Of a stretch of 64,000 nucleotides of DNA, positions 11,825 to 22,147 are shown piece by piece; the stretch's first letter is position 1; every line of letters starts with the position of its first letter. The notes below the pieces were generated by a model. That model did not search any database. It was not told where the DNA came from and worked only from the letters and a program-made list of their open reading frames with translations. The position numbers were made by a program, and so were the translations under genes. Source of the DNA: Cytobacillus sp. NJ13 (GTDB taxonomy: Bacteria > Bacillota > Bacilli > Bacillales > Cytobacillaceae); contig JAUCFP010000006.1 of the NCBI GenBank assembly GCA_030348385.1, forward strand, positions 1,798,001 through 1,862,000, in the 5' to 3' direction.

Positions 11825-14596
11825 TTAAGCCAAGTGGCTATAATTATTTTTTACAACCTCAGCACAGCGAGGGCAGAGAGTGTCATAGCCTTCTGTCTGA
11901 CCGACTTCTGGAGTAACTGTCCAGCAGCGATCACATGTTTCGCCTTCAGCTTTGGAAACAACAATAGCTGTGTTTTCAAATTTCACAGCATTATCAGGTG
12001 CATCTGACAGGCTGCCTGCTACCTCAAATCCAGAAACGATAAAGATCTGCTGAAGATTTTCCTGAATTGAATCCAGAAGGCTCTTAGCTTGATCGTTTAC
12101 ATAAAGGGTTACTTTAGCAGTCAGAGATTTGCCGATCACCTTTTCATTACGAGCTTCTTCCAATGCTTTAAGAACATCATTGCGAAGCTTCATGAATGCA
12201 GTCCATTTTTCTTCCAGCTGTTTAGCATTTGGAAGTTCTTGATATTCTGGCATATCCGTTAATTGTACACTGTCTTCTTTCACATTCGGAATAAAGCTCC
12301 AAACTTCATCTGAAGTATGGGAAAGGATAGGTGCAACAAGTTTCGTAAGAGCAATCAGGCTTTCATAAAGAACAGTTTGAATAGCACGGCGTTCTGCATT
12401 ATCTTTTGCTTCAATGTAGAGGACATCTTTTGCAAAATCAAGATAGAATGCACTAAGGTCCAATGTACAGAAATTGTTGACAGCATGGTAGATGCTGGCA
12501 AATTCATAGCGGTCATAAGACTCGCGTACATTCTTGATCAGTTTATTCAGCTTAACCAGCATAAACTGGTCAACTTCTCGCAGGTTTTCAAATGAAACCG
12601 AGTCTGTTGCCGGGTTAAAATCATCCAGATTTCCAAGCAAGAAGCGGAATGTATTACGGATCTTTCTATACACTTCTGCAACCTGCTTCAGAATTGCATC
12701 AGAAACGCGGACATCTGCCTGATAATCAACTGACGCAACCCATAAACGAAGAATATCTGCACCAAGCTGGTTCATAACTTTTGCCGGAACAACTACGTTA
12801 CCGATGGATTTACTCATTTTTCTGCCTTCGCCGTCAAGTGTGAATCCGTGGCTCAGTACACCTTTATAAGGTGCTTTACCTGTTACAGCTACTGCAGTAG
12901 AAAGTGAAGAATTAAACCAGCCTCGATATTGGTCAGAACCCTCAAGGTATAAATCTGCAGGTCGCTGTAAATCGTCACGCTCTAATAGCACTGCCTGGTG
13001 TGAGGAACCAGAATCAAACCAAACGTCCATGATGTCCGTTTCTTTTGTAAACTGGCTATTCGGGCTTCCTGGATGTGTAAATCCTTCCGGCAACAATTCT
13101 TTCGCATCTCTTTCAAACCAGATGTTTGAACCATGTTCACGGAAAAGATTTGAGACATGTTCAATGGTTTCATCTGTGATAATTTCTTCACCATTTTCCG
13201 CATAAAAGACAGGAATTGGCACGCCCCATACACGCTGGCGGGAAATACACCAATCACCACGGTCCCTGACCATGTTAAATAGTCTGGTCTCTCCCCATGC
13301 AGGATACCAATTTGTTTCCTTAACAGCTTCCAAAAGTTCATTGCGGAAATCTTTAATAGATGCAAACCATTGGGCCGTAGCACGGAATATAACTGGCTTT
13401 TTCGTTCTCCAGTCATGCGGATAAGAGTGAGTAATAAAAGTAAGCTTTAATAAAGCCCCAGCTTCCTCAAGTTTTTCAGTAATTGGCTTATTGGCTGCAT
13501 CATAGAATAAACCTTCAAAGCCAGGAGCTTCACTTGTCATGTTTCCTTTATCATCAACCGGGCATAATACGTCTAACCCGTACTTCATGCCGACATGGAA
13601 ATCGTCTTCCCCATGGCCAGGAGCAGTATGAACACATCCAGTACCAGCATCAGTTGTTACATGCTCACCCAGCATGACAAGGGAATCACGGCCATAAAGG
13701 GGATGCTCGGCAACTACATTCTCAAGGTCGGTCCCTTTTACCGATTGGACAACTTTATAATCTTCCCATTCAAACTCTTTAGCCACAGCAGCCAATAAAT
13801 CTTCAGCAACCATAAATTTTTGGCCGTTTGCCTCAACTACACTATAGGTAAGGTCCGGATGAACTGAAATTCCGAGGTTTGCCGGAATGGTCCATGGAGT
13901 TGTAGTCCAGATGACAATATGAGTATCTTGATCCAAAACATTTTTGCCATCCTTTACTTTAAATGCTACATAGATGGATGGCGAACGCTTATCTTTGTAT
14001 TCAATTTCAGCTTCAGCCAGAGCTGATTCAGATGACGGAGACCAATAAACAGGCTTTTTGCCTTTATAGATATAGCCTTTTTTCGCCATTTCCCCAAATA
14101 CTTTAATTTGCTGGGCTTCGTACTCAGGCTTTAGAGTAATGTATGGATTCTCCCAGTCACCGCGGACGCCTAAGCGCTTAAATTGGCCGCGCTGGCTGTC
14201 AATCTGCTCATATGCATACTCTTCACAAAGCTTGCGGAACTCCGCAACACTCATTTCTTTACGCTTTACGCCTTTGTTTGTCAAAGCCTGCTCAATTGGC
14301 AGACCATGTGTATCCCAGCCAGGAACATATGGAGCATTATAGCCAGTCATCGACTTAGAGCGCACGATGAAATCCTTTAAGATTTTGTTCAGCGCATGGC
14401 CGATGTGGATGTCGCCATTTGCATATGGAGGACCATCATGCAGAACAAACATCGGACGGCCATTTGTCCGTTCCTGGACTTTTTCATAAATATTCATCTC
14501 TTCCCATTTTGCCTGAATTTCAGGTTCGCGCTTTGGAAGATTGCCGCGCATTGGGAATTCGGTTTTTGGCATTAATAAACTATCTTTGTAATCCAT
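11825..14596 (-). CDS. ileS: Isoleucyl-tRNA synthetase
   Basis: Charges tRNA-Ile. The 923-residue class I synthetase has the HIGH-type motif [16 protein letters not shown] near residue 60, the KMSKS motif (KMSKSIGN, about 595), and C-terminal zinc cysteines (CDRCW and CPRC). ATG 14596 follows AGGAGG; a longer in-frame reading has no such site. It has its own promoter and an isoleucine T-box leader and stands between divIVA and the ylyA-lspA genes, as in B. subtilis. Confidence 0.97.
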   Translation of the reverse strand: MDYKDSLLMPKTEFPMRGNLPKREPEIQAKWEEMNIYEKVQERTNGRPMFVLHDGPPYANGDIHIGHALNKILKDFIVRSKSMTGYNAPYVPGWDTHGLPIEQALTNKGVKRKEMSVAEFRKLCEEYAYEQIDSQRGQFKRLGVRGDWENPYITLKPEYEAQQIKVFGEMAKKGYIYKGKKPVYWSPSSESALAEAEIEYKDKRSPSIYVAFKVKDGKNVLDQDTHIVIWTTTPWTIPANLGISVHPDLTYSVVEANGQKFMVAEDLLAAVAKEFEWEDYKVVQSVKGTDLENVVAEHPLYGRDSLVMLGEHVTTDAGTGCVHTAPGHGEDDFHVGMKYGLDVLCPVDDKGNMTSEAPGFEGLFYDAANKPITEKLEEAGALLKLTFITHSYPHDWRTKKPVIFRATAQWFASIKDFRNELLEAVKETNWYPAWGETRLFNMVRDRGDWCISRQRVWGVPIPVFYAENGEEIITDETIEHVSNLFREHGSNIWFERDAKELLPEGFTHPGSPNSQFTKETDIMDVWFDSGSSHQAVLLERDDLQRPADLYLEGSDQYRGWFNSSLSTAVAVTGKAPYKGVLSHGFTLDGEGRKMSKSIGNVVVPAKVMNQLGADILRLWVASVDYQADVRVSDAILKQVAEVYRKIRNTFRFLLGNLDDFNPATDSVSFENLREVDQFMLVKLNKLIKNVRESYDRYEFASIYHAVNNFCTLDLSAFYLDFAKDVLYIEAKDNAERRAIQTVLYESLIALTKLVAPILSHTSDEVWSFIPNVKEDSVQLTDMPEYQELPNAKQLEEKWTAFMKLRNDVLKALEEARNEKVIGKSLTAKVTLYVNDQAKSLLDSIQENLQQIFIVSGFEVAGSLSDAPDNAVKFENTAIVVSKAEGETCDRCWTVTPEVGQTEGYDTLCPRCAEVVKNNYSHLA

Positions 14597-14655
14597 TCCT
14601 TTGCCTCCTGTTAATAACTCATTAAATACCATGATAGCCAATGAGAGCAGAGAAA

Positions 14656-14960
14656 AACCACAGTTAAATACAAAAAAACCTTCTCATCCCAAAAAGGGAC
14701 GAGAAGGTTATATTCTCCCGCGGTACCACCCTTGTAGATGAAATATGATTAAATTTCATCCGCTCAAAGAATTCTTAACGTGAATGAACCGCCTTGGCCT
14801 ACTGATGGTTGTACGTTCGGCAAGGAACTCAAGGGTGATTTTCCAGCTTTTGCTTATACCCGGGCTTCCACCATCCCCGGCTCGCTTACAGAGTGAATGT
14901 GCCATTCTGTACATAAGCTTTGAAAAGACTGTACTGTCCCTCTCATTGTTGATAAACATC
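14656..14960 (-). promoter_or_regulatory. T-box riboswitch leader of ileS
   Basis: On the minus strand the invariant T-box AGGGTGGTACCGCG is at 14719-14732. The terminator hairpin (arms ACCTTCTCGTCCC and GGGATGAGAAGGT, about 14672-14709, followed by a T run) comes next. The upstream part can form the stem I structures, and an ATC triplet at 14837-14839 is a plausible isoleucine specifier followed by A. Uncharged tRNA-Ile would favour the antiterminator and allow ileS transcription. Confidence 0.93.
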
Positions 14961-14980
14961 GTATTTTACTTTGTTTTAAA

Positions 14981-15010
14981 ATTATATGCGATATTTCCAG
15001 CTTTCGTCAA
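14981..15010 (-). promoter_or_regulatory. Sigma-A promoter of the ileS T-box transcript
   Basis: On the minus strand TTGACG (15005-15010) and a perfect TATAAT (14981-14986) are separated by 18 bases. The -35 box overlaps the divIVA stop codon. Confidence 0.75.
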
Positions 15011-15525
15011 GCCAGTGATTCTTCTTCTTCTCTTAATGACTTAAGTTCAGTTGAATCCAGCTTATATTCCATTAAATGATCCCAATCATCGTTGTTCAGC
15101 ATATCAAGCTGTGCTTCAACAAGCATTTTGAAACGTGTCCGGAATACTTTGGACTGCTTCTTTAAATCTTCAATATCAAGTGCGATTTTTCTCGCTTTAG
15201 ATAGGGATTCGTTCACAATTCTGTCAGCATTCTTTTCAGCTTCTTTAATGATTAGCTTCGCTTCCTTATGGGCATTGCGCTTTACTTCCTCTGCAGCTTC
15301 CTGTGCAACCACAATAGATTTATTTAGTGTTTCTTCAATTGTGGTAAAGTGGCCTATGCGTTCGTTCGTATCATTGAGCTTTTCTTCAAGCTCTTTTTTT
15401 TCCCTGATCAGAATTTCGTAGTCTTTTATGATCTGGTCGAGGAATTCGTTTACTTCATCTTCGTCATAACCGCGGAATCCTTTGCTGAATTCCTTGTTAT
15501 GAATATCTAACGGTGTTAATGGCAT
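15007..15525 (-). CDS. divIVA: Septum/pole placement protein DivIVA
   Basis: The 172-residue coiled-coil protein marks curved membrane at septa and poles. The N-terminal MPLTPLDIHNKEFSKGFRGY segment carries the membrane-binding lipid-recognition region, and YDEDEVNEFLDQ matches B. subtilis DivIVA. Long heptad stretches follow at about residues 30-60 and 75-140. ATG 15525 is preferred over an upstream GTG because GGGAGG lies 8 bases before it. It follows the ylm genes, as usual. Confidence 0.96.
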   Translation of the reverse strand: MPLTPLDIHNKEFSKGFRGYDEDEVNEFLDQIIKDYEILIREKKELEEKLNDTNERIGHFTTIEETLNKSIVVAQEAAEEVKRNAHKEAKLIIKEAEKNADRIVNESLSKARKIALDIEDLKKQSKVFRTRFKMLVEAQLDMLNNDDWDHLMEYKLDSTELKSLREEEESLA

Positions 15526-15669
15526 GTGTGCCACCTCCCAGGTCTGTTGATCTTATGTAAATTGGGTTGAGCCTGCTGGTTCATTTTAATTATAGCAGAC
15601 TCCGCAGTCTTTTGATTATTTATTCGACAGGTTGTTTCAAAATCCTTCAATTTTATAAAAAATAAATTA

Positions 15670-16443
15670 CTATCTCTGCCTCCCAGCAATAATCCTCCAT
15701 TTCTCCTTCTTTGTTTTCCCATCTATTTCTATGATTTTGGCACGGCCCTGTCCCCTGACTGAGATGATGTCGCTTTGCTGGCATTCAAATGAGGGGTTTG
15801 CTATTTGCGTCCAATTGACTTTGACTAGTCCCTGCTGGATATAGAGCTGGGATTTTTGCCTGGAGATATTGTAGATGGCTGAGATGACTGTGTCCAATCT
15901 CAGGGATGAAGAGGTGATGGAGCTTTCTTTCCACACTTCTGCTGATTGGATTGCCTCTGAAAAGGGCTGTTTTTTCAGCGAAACGGAAGCTCTGCCAATC
16001 GCCTGCAGCTGCAGGCTGATGTAATCTTCAATTTCCAGTTCTGCAAAAAACTGGATTCTGTCATTTTCAAAAAGGATATCACCAAACTTCCCTCTTTTTA
16101 GCCCCAGTGACATTAGACTGCCCAGGACTTGCGGGTGTTCAATGGTTACAAACTTTTTTGGATATTCCAGTTCAAAGAGCCGAATTTGAAAATCATCCTC
16201 AGCGCTTTTATAGTAATCCGGAAATATCAGGGCTCTCTTTCTCTCAGCATCTGGAGTTCCGCCAAATAAAGCAAATAAGATTCCGGAATGCTGTCCTATG
16301 ACGCTTTTAAGGATTTGCTGCTCCCTTGGATCGAGAAAATCAGTTAGCTTTGGTGCATATGTATTTTCCACAAGGTCTTTCCAGTTAAGAACCTGATCAA
16401 TAAATTCTTTTTCTTCCGGCCGGAAGTGCTGATAAATGGTCAT
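15670..16443 (-). CDS. ylmH: YlmH, S4-domain RNA-binding protein
   Basis: The 257-residue protein has an alpha/beta N-terminal region beginning YQHFRPEEKEFID and a C-terminal S4 RNA-binding domain (about 180-245, LRLDTVISAIYNISRQKSQLYI). YlmH-family proteins associate with the ribosome and have been linked to rescue of stalled ribosomes. ATG 16443 is chosen for its match to the B. subtilis start and length; a GGAGGT lies 11 bases upstream. It is the last gene of the ylm cluster before divIVA. Confidence 0.9.
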   Translation of the reverse strand: MTIYQHFRPEEKEFIDQVLNWKDLVENTYAPKLTDFLDPREQQILKSVIGQHSGILFALFGGTPDAERKRALIFPDYYKSAEDDFQIRLFELEYPKKFVTIEHPQVLGSLMSLGLKRGKFGDILFENDRIQFFAELEIEDYISLQLQAIGRASVSLKKQPFSEAIQSAEVWKESSITSSSLRLDTVISAIYNISRQKSQLYIQQGLVKVNWTQIANPSFECQQSDIISVRGQGRAKIIEIDGKTKKEKWRIIAGRQR

Positions 16444-16471
16444 ATTTAAGTGAACCTCCATTTTAAGCAAA

Positions 16472-16498
16472 TAAAAAAGGGCCATTTTGATAGCCCTG
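16472..16498 (-). terminator. Terminator-like hairpin between ylmG and ylmH
   Basis: On the minus strand AGGGC pairs with GCCCT around a 10-base loop and is followed by TTTTTTATTT. The stem is short, so partial read-through into ylmH is likely. It could set a lower ylmH/divIVA level from the upstream promoter. Confidence 0.5.
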
Positions 16499-16507
16499 TT
16501 TGTAGTC

Positions 16508-16771
16508 TTATGAAATCCAATAAAAAAGCTGCTGCAAACCTCCAGTGGCAAATCGCAAAACTAAGATAGCCACAATTGGAGAGATATCAATCATTCCAAG
16601 CGGAGGAATAATTTTGCGGAATGGCTCAAGGTACGGTTCACAAATCCTTGCGAGAAACTGTCCAAAAGCTGATTCCCTTGCATTAGGGAACCAGGACAGC
16701 AAAATATAAATAATCAGTGCCCACGAGTAATAATAAATTGCAGATGACAATATCCCAAATACTAATTCCAT
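16508..16771 (-). CDS. ylmG: YggT family membrane protein YlmG
   Basis: The 87-residue protein has two transmembrane segments (about 5-25 and 65-82) around the conserved loop [12 protein letters not shown] preceded by [14 protein letters not shown], which defines the YggT/YlmG family. Homologues are linked to division-plane and membrane organisation next to sepF. The ATG follows a GAGGTGG site. It is directly downstream of sepF. Confidence 0.93.
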   Translation of the reverse strand: MELVFGILSSAIYYYSWALIIYILLSWFPNARESAFGQFLARICEPYLEPFRKIIPPLGMIDISPIVAILVLRFATGGLQQLFYWIS

Positions 16772-16777
16772 TAAATG

Positions 16778-17224
16778 CTACCACCTCGTATTTTCTAATT
16801 CTTGTTCTTTCATCAGCTGAGAGATGTTTCCTGATACTTCAACATTGTCAGGTGTACATAGAAAAATATCAGTTCCGATCTTTTGAATATCTCCGCCAAT
16901 GGCATAAACGGTTCCGCTTAGGAAGTCAACAATCCGCTTTGCCTGATCTTTTTCTATTCTCTGCAGATTGACAACAACAGCTCTTCTGTTTTTCAGCTGA
17001 TCCGCAATATCCTGTGCTTCTGCATATACACGCGGTTCAACAAGAACTACTTTAGAAGATTTCTGCACACTTTGGAGGCTGACGATGTTCTGTTTTTGAA
17101 CTGGCTGCTGCTGCTTCTGCACCTGCTTCACCGGCTCTCTTTCTTCTTCGATGATTTCCTCTTCCTTATAGTCATATTCATCATCCAGGAAGAAAAATGT
17201 TTTAAATTTTGATTTTATACTCAT
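16778..17224 (-). CDS. sepF: Cell division protein SepF
   Basis: The 148-residue protein forms rings that bundle FtsZ and tie it to the membrane. The N-terminal amphipathic helix ([15 protein letters not shown]) is the membrane anchor. A glutamine-rich, low-complexity linker (about 25-55) follows, and the C-terminal DUF552 domain (about 60-140) contains [29 protein letters not shown] site precedes the ATG. The gene is spaced 4 bases after ylmE. Confidence 0.95.
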   Translation of the reverse strand: MSIKSKFKTFFFLDDEYDYKEEEIIEEEREPVKQVQKQQQPVQKQNIVSLQSVQKSSKVVLVEPRVYAEAQDIADQLKNRRAVVVNLQRIEKDQAKRIVDFLSGTVYAIGGDIQKIGTDIFLCTPDNVEVSGNISQLMKEQELENTRW

Positions 17225-17228
17225 TTTA

Positions 17229-17915
17229 TCAAACCTCCAGACTCTTTTGGCCTACTAAAGCAGTACCAATCCTCACCATTGTGGCACCTTCTTCAATTGC
17301 CAGGGAAAAATCATTGGACATGCCCATTGAAAGCTCAGTACAAGGAGCAAAATCAAATTCCAGATCTTTTACCTTTGTTTGCAGGTTCTTAAGCTTCCGG
17401 AAACAGGAACGAAGCAATTCCTCGTCTGCTGAAAGAGGAGCCATTGTCATAAGGCCGATAATATTGAGATTTTTATAATCAGCCAGGCATGAAATAAAAT
17501 CAGCTACCTCTTCAGGATTTATTCCCTGTTTCGACTCTTCGCCTGAGACATTAACCTGAACAAAACAATTTATCTTTCGAACCGCCCGCTTGTCGATTTC
17601 CTTTGCGAGGGAAAGCCTGTCCAGTGAATGTATAAAATCGACTTTATCAATTATATTTTTCACTTTACGCGTTTGCAGCGTTCCTATAAAATGCCATGTT
17701 GGCTTGTCCTTTAACACATCCCACTTGGCAAGCAGTCCTTCATCCCTGTTTTCACCTAAATGAACAATACCTGCTTCAAGGGCTTCTTGCGCCCTTTCCG
17801 CTGAAACGTACTTAGTAACAGCAATGAGGGTAATTTCTTCTGGCTTACGGTTGGCCTTTATGCACGCTTCCTGTATAGCTGACTCAATTTGCTTTAAATT
17901 TTCTTCTACTCTCAT
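17229..17915 (-). CDS. ylmE: YggS family pyridoxal phosphate homeostasis protein
   Basis: The 228-residue protein is a single-domain alanine racemase-like barrel that binds PLP. The PLP lysine is Lys35 in AVTKYVS, and [17 protein letters not shown] and GLMTMAP are typical YggS segments. Family members buffer PLP and have no known catalytic turnover. It starts immediately after ylmD and precedes sepF. Confidence 0.94.
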   Translation of the reverse strand: MRVEENLKQIESAIQEACIKANRKPEEITLIAVTKYVSAERAQEALEAGIVHLGENRDEGLLAKWDVLKDKPTWHFIGTLQTRKVKNIIDKVDFIHSLDRLSLAKEIDKRAVRKINCFVQVNVSGEESKQGINPEEVADFISCLADYKNLNIIGLMTMAPLSADEELLRSCFRKLKNLQTKVKDLEFDFAPCTELSMGMSNDFSLAIEEGATMVRIGTALVGQKSLEV

Positions 17916-18743
17916 TTAGCTTCCGACTTCCTCCTTCCAGCCAATAAAGCTCATCATTCTGCCTGTCTTTCCCCTATCCCTTCTGTGGGAGAAAAAATAG
18001 TTTTCATGACAGCTTGTGCAATAATCAGTAATCATGATATTTTCATGAGGAATCCCTTCATTTATCAGAATTGTCCGGTTTAGTTCTTTCAAATCAAGCT
18101 GGAATTGATTGTCACTAATCTGATTATATGGCTTTATATCGACATCTTCTAGTATTTTTTGCGCTTTTGAAATAACACGATCATCAACTATATAACAATT
18201 TCCGCAAATGGAAGGGCCAATCACGGCTTGGACCTCACTTAAGTCTATCCCTTCTTTGGCAAATAGCTCGGCCATCTTCCTGCCAATCCCTCCGAAAGTA
18301 CCTTTCCAGCCTGCATGTGCCATACCTATGGCTCCTGTCTTTTCATGCAAAAAGTATATCGGCACACAATCAGCATAACAGAGGGTCAGCATGACCCCTT
18401 TAGAATAAGTGAAAAAGCCGTCAGTACCAGAAAAGGAATCCTCGTAAATAAGTGCACCTATCCCTTTATCATTTCTGGTAACTTTTTTTATATTTATTTC
18501 ATGAGTTTGTTCAGCACCAACCCACTTTTCATGAGAAAATCCAAGCAAGTCAGCCACATGCTGCCGATTTCGGCTGACTGCTTCATAGCTGTCATTCACA
18601 TGCAATCCTACATTAAGCGTTTTGTATTCATTACGGCTGCATCCTCCATTTTTAGTTGTAAAACCGGCCGTAATATTAGGAAAACGATCCGCCCACTCTT
18701 TTATGACAAAATACTCTTCCGTTTTTAAAGAAAATGGTTCCAT
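17916..18743 (-). CDS. ylmD: Laccase-domain (YfiH/PgeF) protein YlmD
   Basis: The 275-residue protein belongs to the DUF152/YfiH family, now described as zinc-dependent purine nucleoside enzymes or peptidoglycan editing factors. Metal-ligand motifs are visible: CYADCVPIYF, GMAHAGWKGT and a C-terminal YCTSCHEN. The ATG at 18743 follows GATGGAG. It is second in the ylmCDEFGH cluster. Confidence 0.92.
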   Translation of the reverse strand: MEPFSLKTEEYFVIKEWADRFPNITAGFTTKNGGCSRNEYKTLNVGLHVNDSYEAVSRNRQHVADLLGFSHEKWVGAEQTHEINIKKVTRNDKGIGALIYEDSFSGTDGFFTYSKGVMLTLCYADCVPIYFLHEKTGAIGMAHAGWKGTFGGIGRKMAELFAKEGIDLSEVQAVIGPSICGNCYIVDDRVISKAQKILEDVDIKPYNQISDNQFQLDLKELNRTILINEGIPHENIMITDYCTSCHENYFFSHRRDRGKTGRMMSFIGWKEEVGS

Positions 18744-18812
18744 GCTATTAACTCCATCATATTTTTCTATAGTTTACCACAAGGCAGGCAGTGATGACAC
18801 CATTAACAACTC

Positions 18813-19082
18813 TTATGCTTCCCCCTCAATATATTTTGGCTCAATCGCATCCTGATAGCGGACCAGTATGACATCTTCACCAATTTTCAGAATATTTTTC
18901 CACGGTATGACAATATCAGCATCTCTCCCAAAAAAGCCTAACACTTTCCCAGCTCCTCCGATAATGACGGCTTCAATTTTCCCTGTATTTATATTAATAT
19001 CTATATCCCCAATATTTCCAAGCTTTTTGCCGTCAGCTACATTTACAACATCCTTCATTTGAAATTCAGATATTTTCACCAT
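18813..19082 (-). CDS. ylmC: YlmC/YmxH family PRC-barrel protein
   Basis: The 89-residue protein has the PRC-barrel pattern (MKDVVNVADGKKLGNIGDID) of the sporulation-associated YlmC/YmxH family, whose molecular role is not established. ATG 19082 is chosen over GTG 19088 because the GGGAGTG site has usual spacing to it and the reading then matches B. subtilis YlmC. It begins the ylm cluster. The ylmA ABC-transporter gene that precedes it in B. subtilis is absent here. Confidence 0.9.
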   Translation of the reverse strand: MVKISEFQMKDVVNVADGKKLGNIGDIDININTGKIEAVIIGGAGKVLGFFGRDADIVIPWKNILKIGEDVILVRYQDAIEPKYIEGEA

Positions 19083-19151
19083 CGACACTTCACTCCCAAT
19101 TTATGTTCTTATTCAATATATGTTTGCCCCTATAGGAAAAATGTTTGGTAA

Positions 19152-19179
19152 ATATAAAAAGCAGCCAAATTGGCTGCTA
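19152..19179 (-). terminator. Intrinsic terminator of sigG
   Basis: On the minus strand GCAGCCA pairs with TGGCTGC and is followed by TTTTTA. The stem overlaps the last codon and the stop of sigG. Confidence 0.8.
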
Positions 19180-19956
19180 GCTTTGAATATTTTTATTCAT
19201 TTGTTTGATTGCCGCTTTTTCAAGCCGTGAAACTTGAGCCTGGGAAATGCCGATTTCCTCGGCCACTTCCATTTGAGTTTTGCCCTGGAAGAAGCGTTTT
19301 CTAAGAATCAGTTTTTCCCGTTCATTCAGTCTTCTCATTCCTTCTTTTAGCGCTATCTCTTCAATCCATTGAATATCTTTGTTCCGTTCATCGCTCAGCT
19401 GATCCATCACATAGATCGGATCCCCGCCATCATTATAAATCGGTTCAAATAAGGAGACAGGATCCTGAATTGCATCTAATGCAAAAACGATTTCTTCATG
19501 AGGCACATCCAGCTCTTTTGCTATTTCTTCTGCTGTAGGCTCTCTGGATGTTTTACTCATTAAGCGTTCTCTAACTTGCAGTGCTTTATAAGCAATGTCC
19601 CTTAATGAACGTGATACGCGGATCGGGTTATTATCACGCAGATACCTGCGTATTTCCCCAATGATCATCGGAACTGCATAGGTGGAAAACTTAACGTTTT
19701 GACTTAGATCAAAATTATCAATAGATTTCATTAGACCGATACAGCCGACCTGGAAAAGGTCATCAACAAATTCGCCTCTGTTATTAAAACGCTGAATCAC
19801 ACTTAATACGAGACGCAAATTGCCGTTGACGAGTTTTTCCCGTGCGGTTATATCCCCCTTATGCATTTGCTTGAAGAGCTCTCTCATTTCTTCGTTTTTT
19901 AAAACTGGAAGCTTTGAAGTATCAACACCGCAAATTTCTACTTTATTTCGAGTCAA
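19177..19956 (-). CDS. sigG: RNA polymerase sigma factor sigma-G (late forespore)
   Basis: The 259-residue sigma-70 family protein directs late forespore transcription. Regions 2 (FQVGCIGLMKSIDNFD), 3 and 4 (EVAEEIGISQAQVSRLEKAA) are intact and nearly identical to B. subtilis sigma-G. The start is TTG at 19956: it follows GAGGAGGG and gives the conserved N-terminus MTRNKVEICGVDTSKLPVL. An out-of-frame ATG GAT TGA mini-ORF lies across the start, so initiation there would compete. A sigma-F promoter is found upstream. Confidence 0.97.
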   Translation of the reverse strand: MTRNKVEICGVDTSKLPVLKNEEMRELFKQMHKGDITAREKLVNGNLRLVLSVIQRFNNRGEFVDDLFQVGCIGLMKSIDNFDLSQNVKFSTYAVPMIIGEIRRYLRDNNPIRVSRSLRDIAYKALQVRERLMSKTSREPTAEEIAKELDVPHEEIVFALDAIQDPVSLFEPIYNDGGDPIYVMDQLSDERNKDIQWIEEIALKEGMRRLNEREKLILRKRFFQGKTQMEVAEEIGISQAQVSRLEKAAIKQMNKNIQS

Positions 19957-19993
19957 TCCATTTCCCTCCTCACAGGAGCTGCTGTACAAAAAA

Positions 19994-20022
19994 CAGTATC
20001 TCCTTGGAAAGGAAAAATATGC
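19994..20022 (-). promoter_or_regulatory. Sigma-F/sigma-G type promoter of sigG
   Basis: On the minus strand GCATA (20018-20022) and GGAGATACTG (19994-20003) are separated by 14 bases. The -10 fits the GGnnAnAnTR pattern for sigma-F promoters at every fixed position. The same spacing is seen for the csfG promoter at 61712-61740. Confidence 0.8.
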
Positions 20023-20123
20023 ACCGGCTAATCCGGCTGCCGGATGGGGAAACGGTCAAAGCATCATAAACACTAGGTTTTCTCCTTGCAAAATTTTGTA
20101 AAAAAATATTCCTGTTTAAATTT

Positions 20124-20843
20124 CTAAACCATCTTATTAAATTCTTTTTTTAGTCTTTTTATTATTCGTTTTTCCAGACGTGAAATGTAGGACTGGGAAA
20201 TACCAAGCATATCTGCCACGTCCTTCTGAGTTTTTTCTTCACCCGATCCGAGGCCAAATCTAAGTTCCATTATCTGTTTTTCCCGATCTGAAAGCTGATG
20301 CAATGCCTTTAACAGCAGCTTTTTATCAACATTTGCTTCGAGATCTTTGGTGATAATGTCATCCTCGGTGCCAAGCACATCGGATAGAAGCAGTTCATTG
20401 CCATCCCAATCGATATTTAGGGGTTCATCAAAGGAAACTTCAGAACGGATTTTATTGTTCCTTCTTAAATACATTAGAATTTCATTCTCAATACAGCGGG
20501 ATGCATATGTAGCCAGCTTGATTTTTTTCTCTGGATTAAACGTATTTACAGCTTTAATAAGCCCAATGGTTCCAATGCTAATTAAGTCCTCTATATTGAT
20601 GCCTGTATTTTCAAACTTCCTGGCGATATATACAACAAGACGCAGATTTCTTTCAATTAAAATGGACCTTGCAGCTTTATCTCCTTTCGGAAGCTTGATC
20701 AGGAGCATTTCTTCTTCTTCCTTACTAAGTGGAGGAGGTAGTGCTTCGCTGCCGCCTATATAATATACTTCATCTGTTTTAATCCCCAGCTTAATCAATA
20801 ATTTATACCAATAGTAGGATAAGCGAAGTTTTAACTTTTTCAT
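20124..20843 (-). CDS. sigE: RNA polymerase sigma factor sigma-E precursor (early mother cell)
   Basis: The 239-residue protein equals B. subtilis pro-sigma-E in length. The N-terminal basic/amphipathic prosequence ([20 protein letters not shown]) precedes [10 protein letters not shown], where SpoIIGA cleaves at about residue 27. Regions 2 and 4 are intact ([26 protein letters not shown] is abbreviated here; [23 protein letters not shown] at the end). The gene follows spoIIGA by 44 bases, the classical spoIIG operon. Confidence 0.97.
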   Translation of the reverse strand: MKKLKLRLSYYWYKLLIKLGIKTDEVYYIGGSEALPPPLSKEEEEMLLIKLPKGDKAARSILIERNLRLVVYIARKFENTGINIEDLISIGTIGLIKAVNTFNPEKKIKLATYASRCIENEILMYLRRNNKIRSEVSFDEPLNIDWDGNELLLSDVLGTEDDIITKDLEANVDKKLLLKALHQLSDREKQIMELRFGLGSGEEKTQKDVADMLGISQSYISRLEKRIIKRLKKEFNKMV

Positions 20844-20887
20844 GATTTGTCCTCCTTCTAAATTATGTTTTTGCAGAGTATAGTATA

Positions 20888-21826
20888 TTAACTTACTTTT
20901 GCATCCTGCTTCATTGTACTTTTACCTGTAAGCATCTTAGGGTGAACGATGCACTGAAACGCATCGTCGGCAGAAAGCTGCTGCATGGAAAAGGAAACTA
21001 ATCCACGCTCCGCTTCTATTATTTCATTCTCTTTTTCAAGGAGAATGCGGTCAGGCTTGAATCCTATAATCAACTGGTGTTCTTGTCCAACAACCTTACA
21101 TGGAATAACCCTCATTTTATGCTCCCAATCCCCGCCAATTGAATCACTGCCCATGATGATATCTTCCGGGTTCCCTGCCATTTTAATAATTTCAGGCGGG
21201 AACTCGTCAAGCCTGTCTTTAATGGATATAAACATCACCGGCATTTTCGAAATGGGATCGTATAACTGGTTGCCGCTGTCAATCAGGCCTTTGAAACGGA
21301 ATTCTGTTTCATTAATGACAACACGCACCATAATTAATGAGTCATACTGAATTTTTGTCATCTCAATTCCTTCAACGTTTCTCTTTGAGAAATGCCAGGC
21401 AAGAGGAAACCCAAGAATTACAAACAGCCAGCTGATTGGATCACCAAAGCCTTTAACACTGGCCAGCATGACGGATGAAGAAAGCTGAAAATCAAAATTA
21501 ATAAAATAATGAATGCCTATTAAGGAGCCTCCAACTAAAAAAGTAGCAAAATAAAAAGTCATGAGCCCTTTTACAAAGTAGCGCAAACGCTTAAAGCCAA
21601 AAACAGCCAATACCATTGCAACCGAGAATAATAATTTAGTGACCGGATGACCTGAATATTCATTAAATGGTGTAAATACTAATAAAATGATGATCGATCC
21701 TATTAAGCCGCCTGCAAAAATCCTCCAAAGCCTGATTTCTCTTTTTAGTATTATGGCTGTTAAATAAAGGAGAAGGCTGTCAAACATAAAATTTAACGCC
21801 CAGATAATATCCAAATAGACCGTCAA
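20888..21826 (-). CDS. spoIIGA: Sporulation sigma-E processing peptidase SpoIIGA
   Basis: Membrane aspartic protease that activates pro-sigma-E at the septum. Five N-terminal transmembrane segments occupy about residues 1-150. The cytoplasmic half has the catalytic Asp183 in [12 protein letters not shown], the same position as in B. subtilis. The start is TTG at 21826 with an AAGGGGGAAG site. It lies 14 bases from a copy of the interspersed repeat. A Spo0A-controlled promoter is expected but no clear Spo0A box was found. Confidence 0.95.
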   Translation of the reverse strand: MTVYLDIIWALNFMFDSLLLYLTAIILKREIRLWRIFAGGLIGSIIILLVFTPFNEYSGHPVTKLLFSVAMVLAVFGFKRLRYFVKGLMTFYFATFLVGGSLIGIHYFINFDFQLSSSVMLASVKGFGDPISWLFVILGFPLAWHFSKRNVEGIEMTKIQYDSLIMVRVVINETEFRFKGLIDSGNQLYDPISKMPVMFISIKDRLDEFPPEIIKMAGNPEDIIMGSDSIGGDWEHKMRVIPCKVVGQEHQLIIGFKPDRILLEKENEIIEAERGLVSFSMQQLSADDAFQCIVHPKMLTGKSTMKQDAKVS

Positions 21827-21840
21827 TTATCTTCCCCCTT

Positions 21841-21915
21841 AGTAAAGTGCAAGCGCCTTGCCCACCACCGACAAGTGTCCTCGAGGGGGGGAGGCTCTGG
21901 AGCTAGACAGTTATC
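21841..21915. repeat. Interspersed stem-loop repeat, copy 2
   Basis: The sequence AGTGCAAGCGCCTTGCCCAC at the left and GGAGCTAGACAGTTATC at the right match copy 1, but the central part has changed (an added AGTGTC and an altered stem). It lies just upstream of spoIIGA and would be in its 5' leader if the promoter is upstream. Confidence 0.8.
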
Positions 21916-22147
21916 AAAGTTTAATATACTTTTTGCTTCCTCTTCAAAATCAGCACTGATAGATTGAATTTAGCGGTCAAATTCTCTCATATATTTAAAG
22001 TGCTATGATTCTGTTAGAAAAAAGTATAGCGCATTTCAGTAAAGGAAGTGTGTCGCTTTCTGTATGCAAAATGATAGAAATTTTCCCTATTCCCAACGGA
22101 TTTTGTCATTATTTTTCTATTTATTGCTCCTTCATTTTTTCGCTGGG

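Noticed and set aside
21916..22030. Search for Spo0A boxes (TGTCGAA) and a long-spacer promoter before spoIIGA.
   Set aside because: Only partial matches such as TTTGACC were found; the spoIIG promoter cannot be placed from the sequence.
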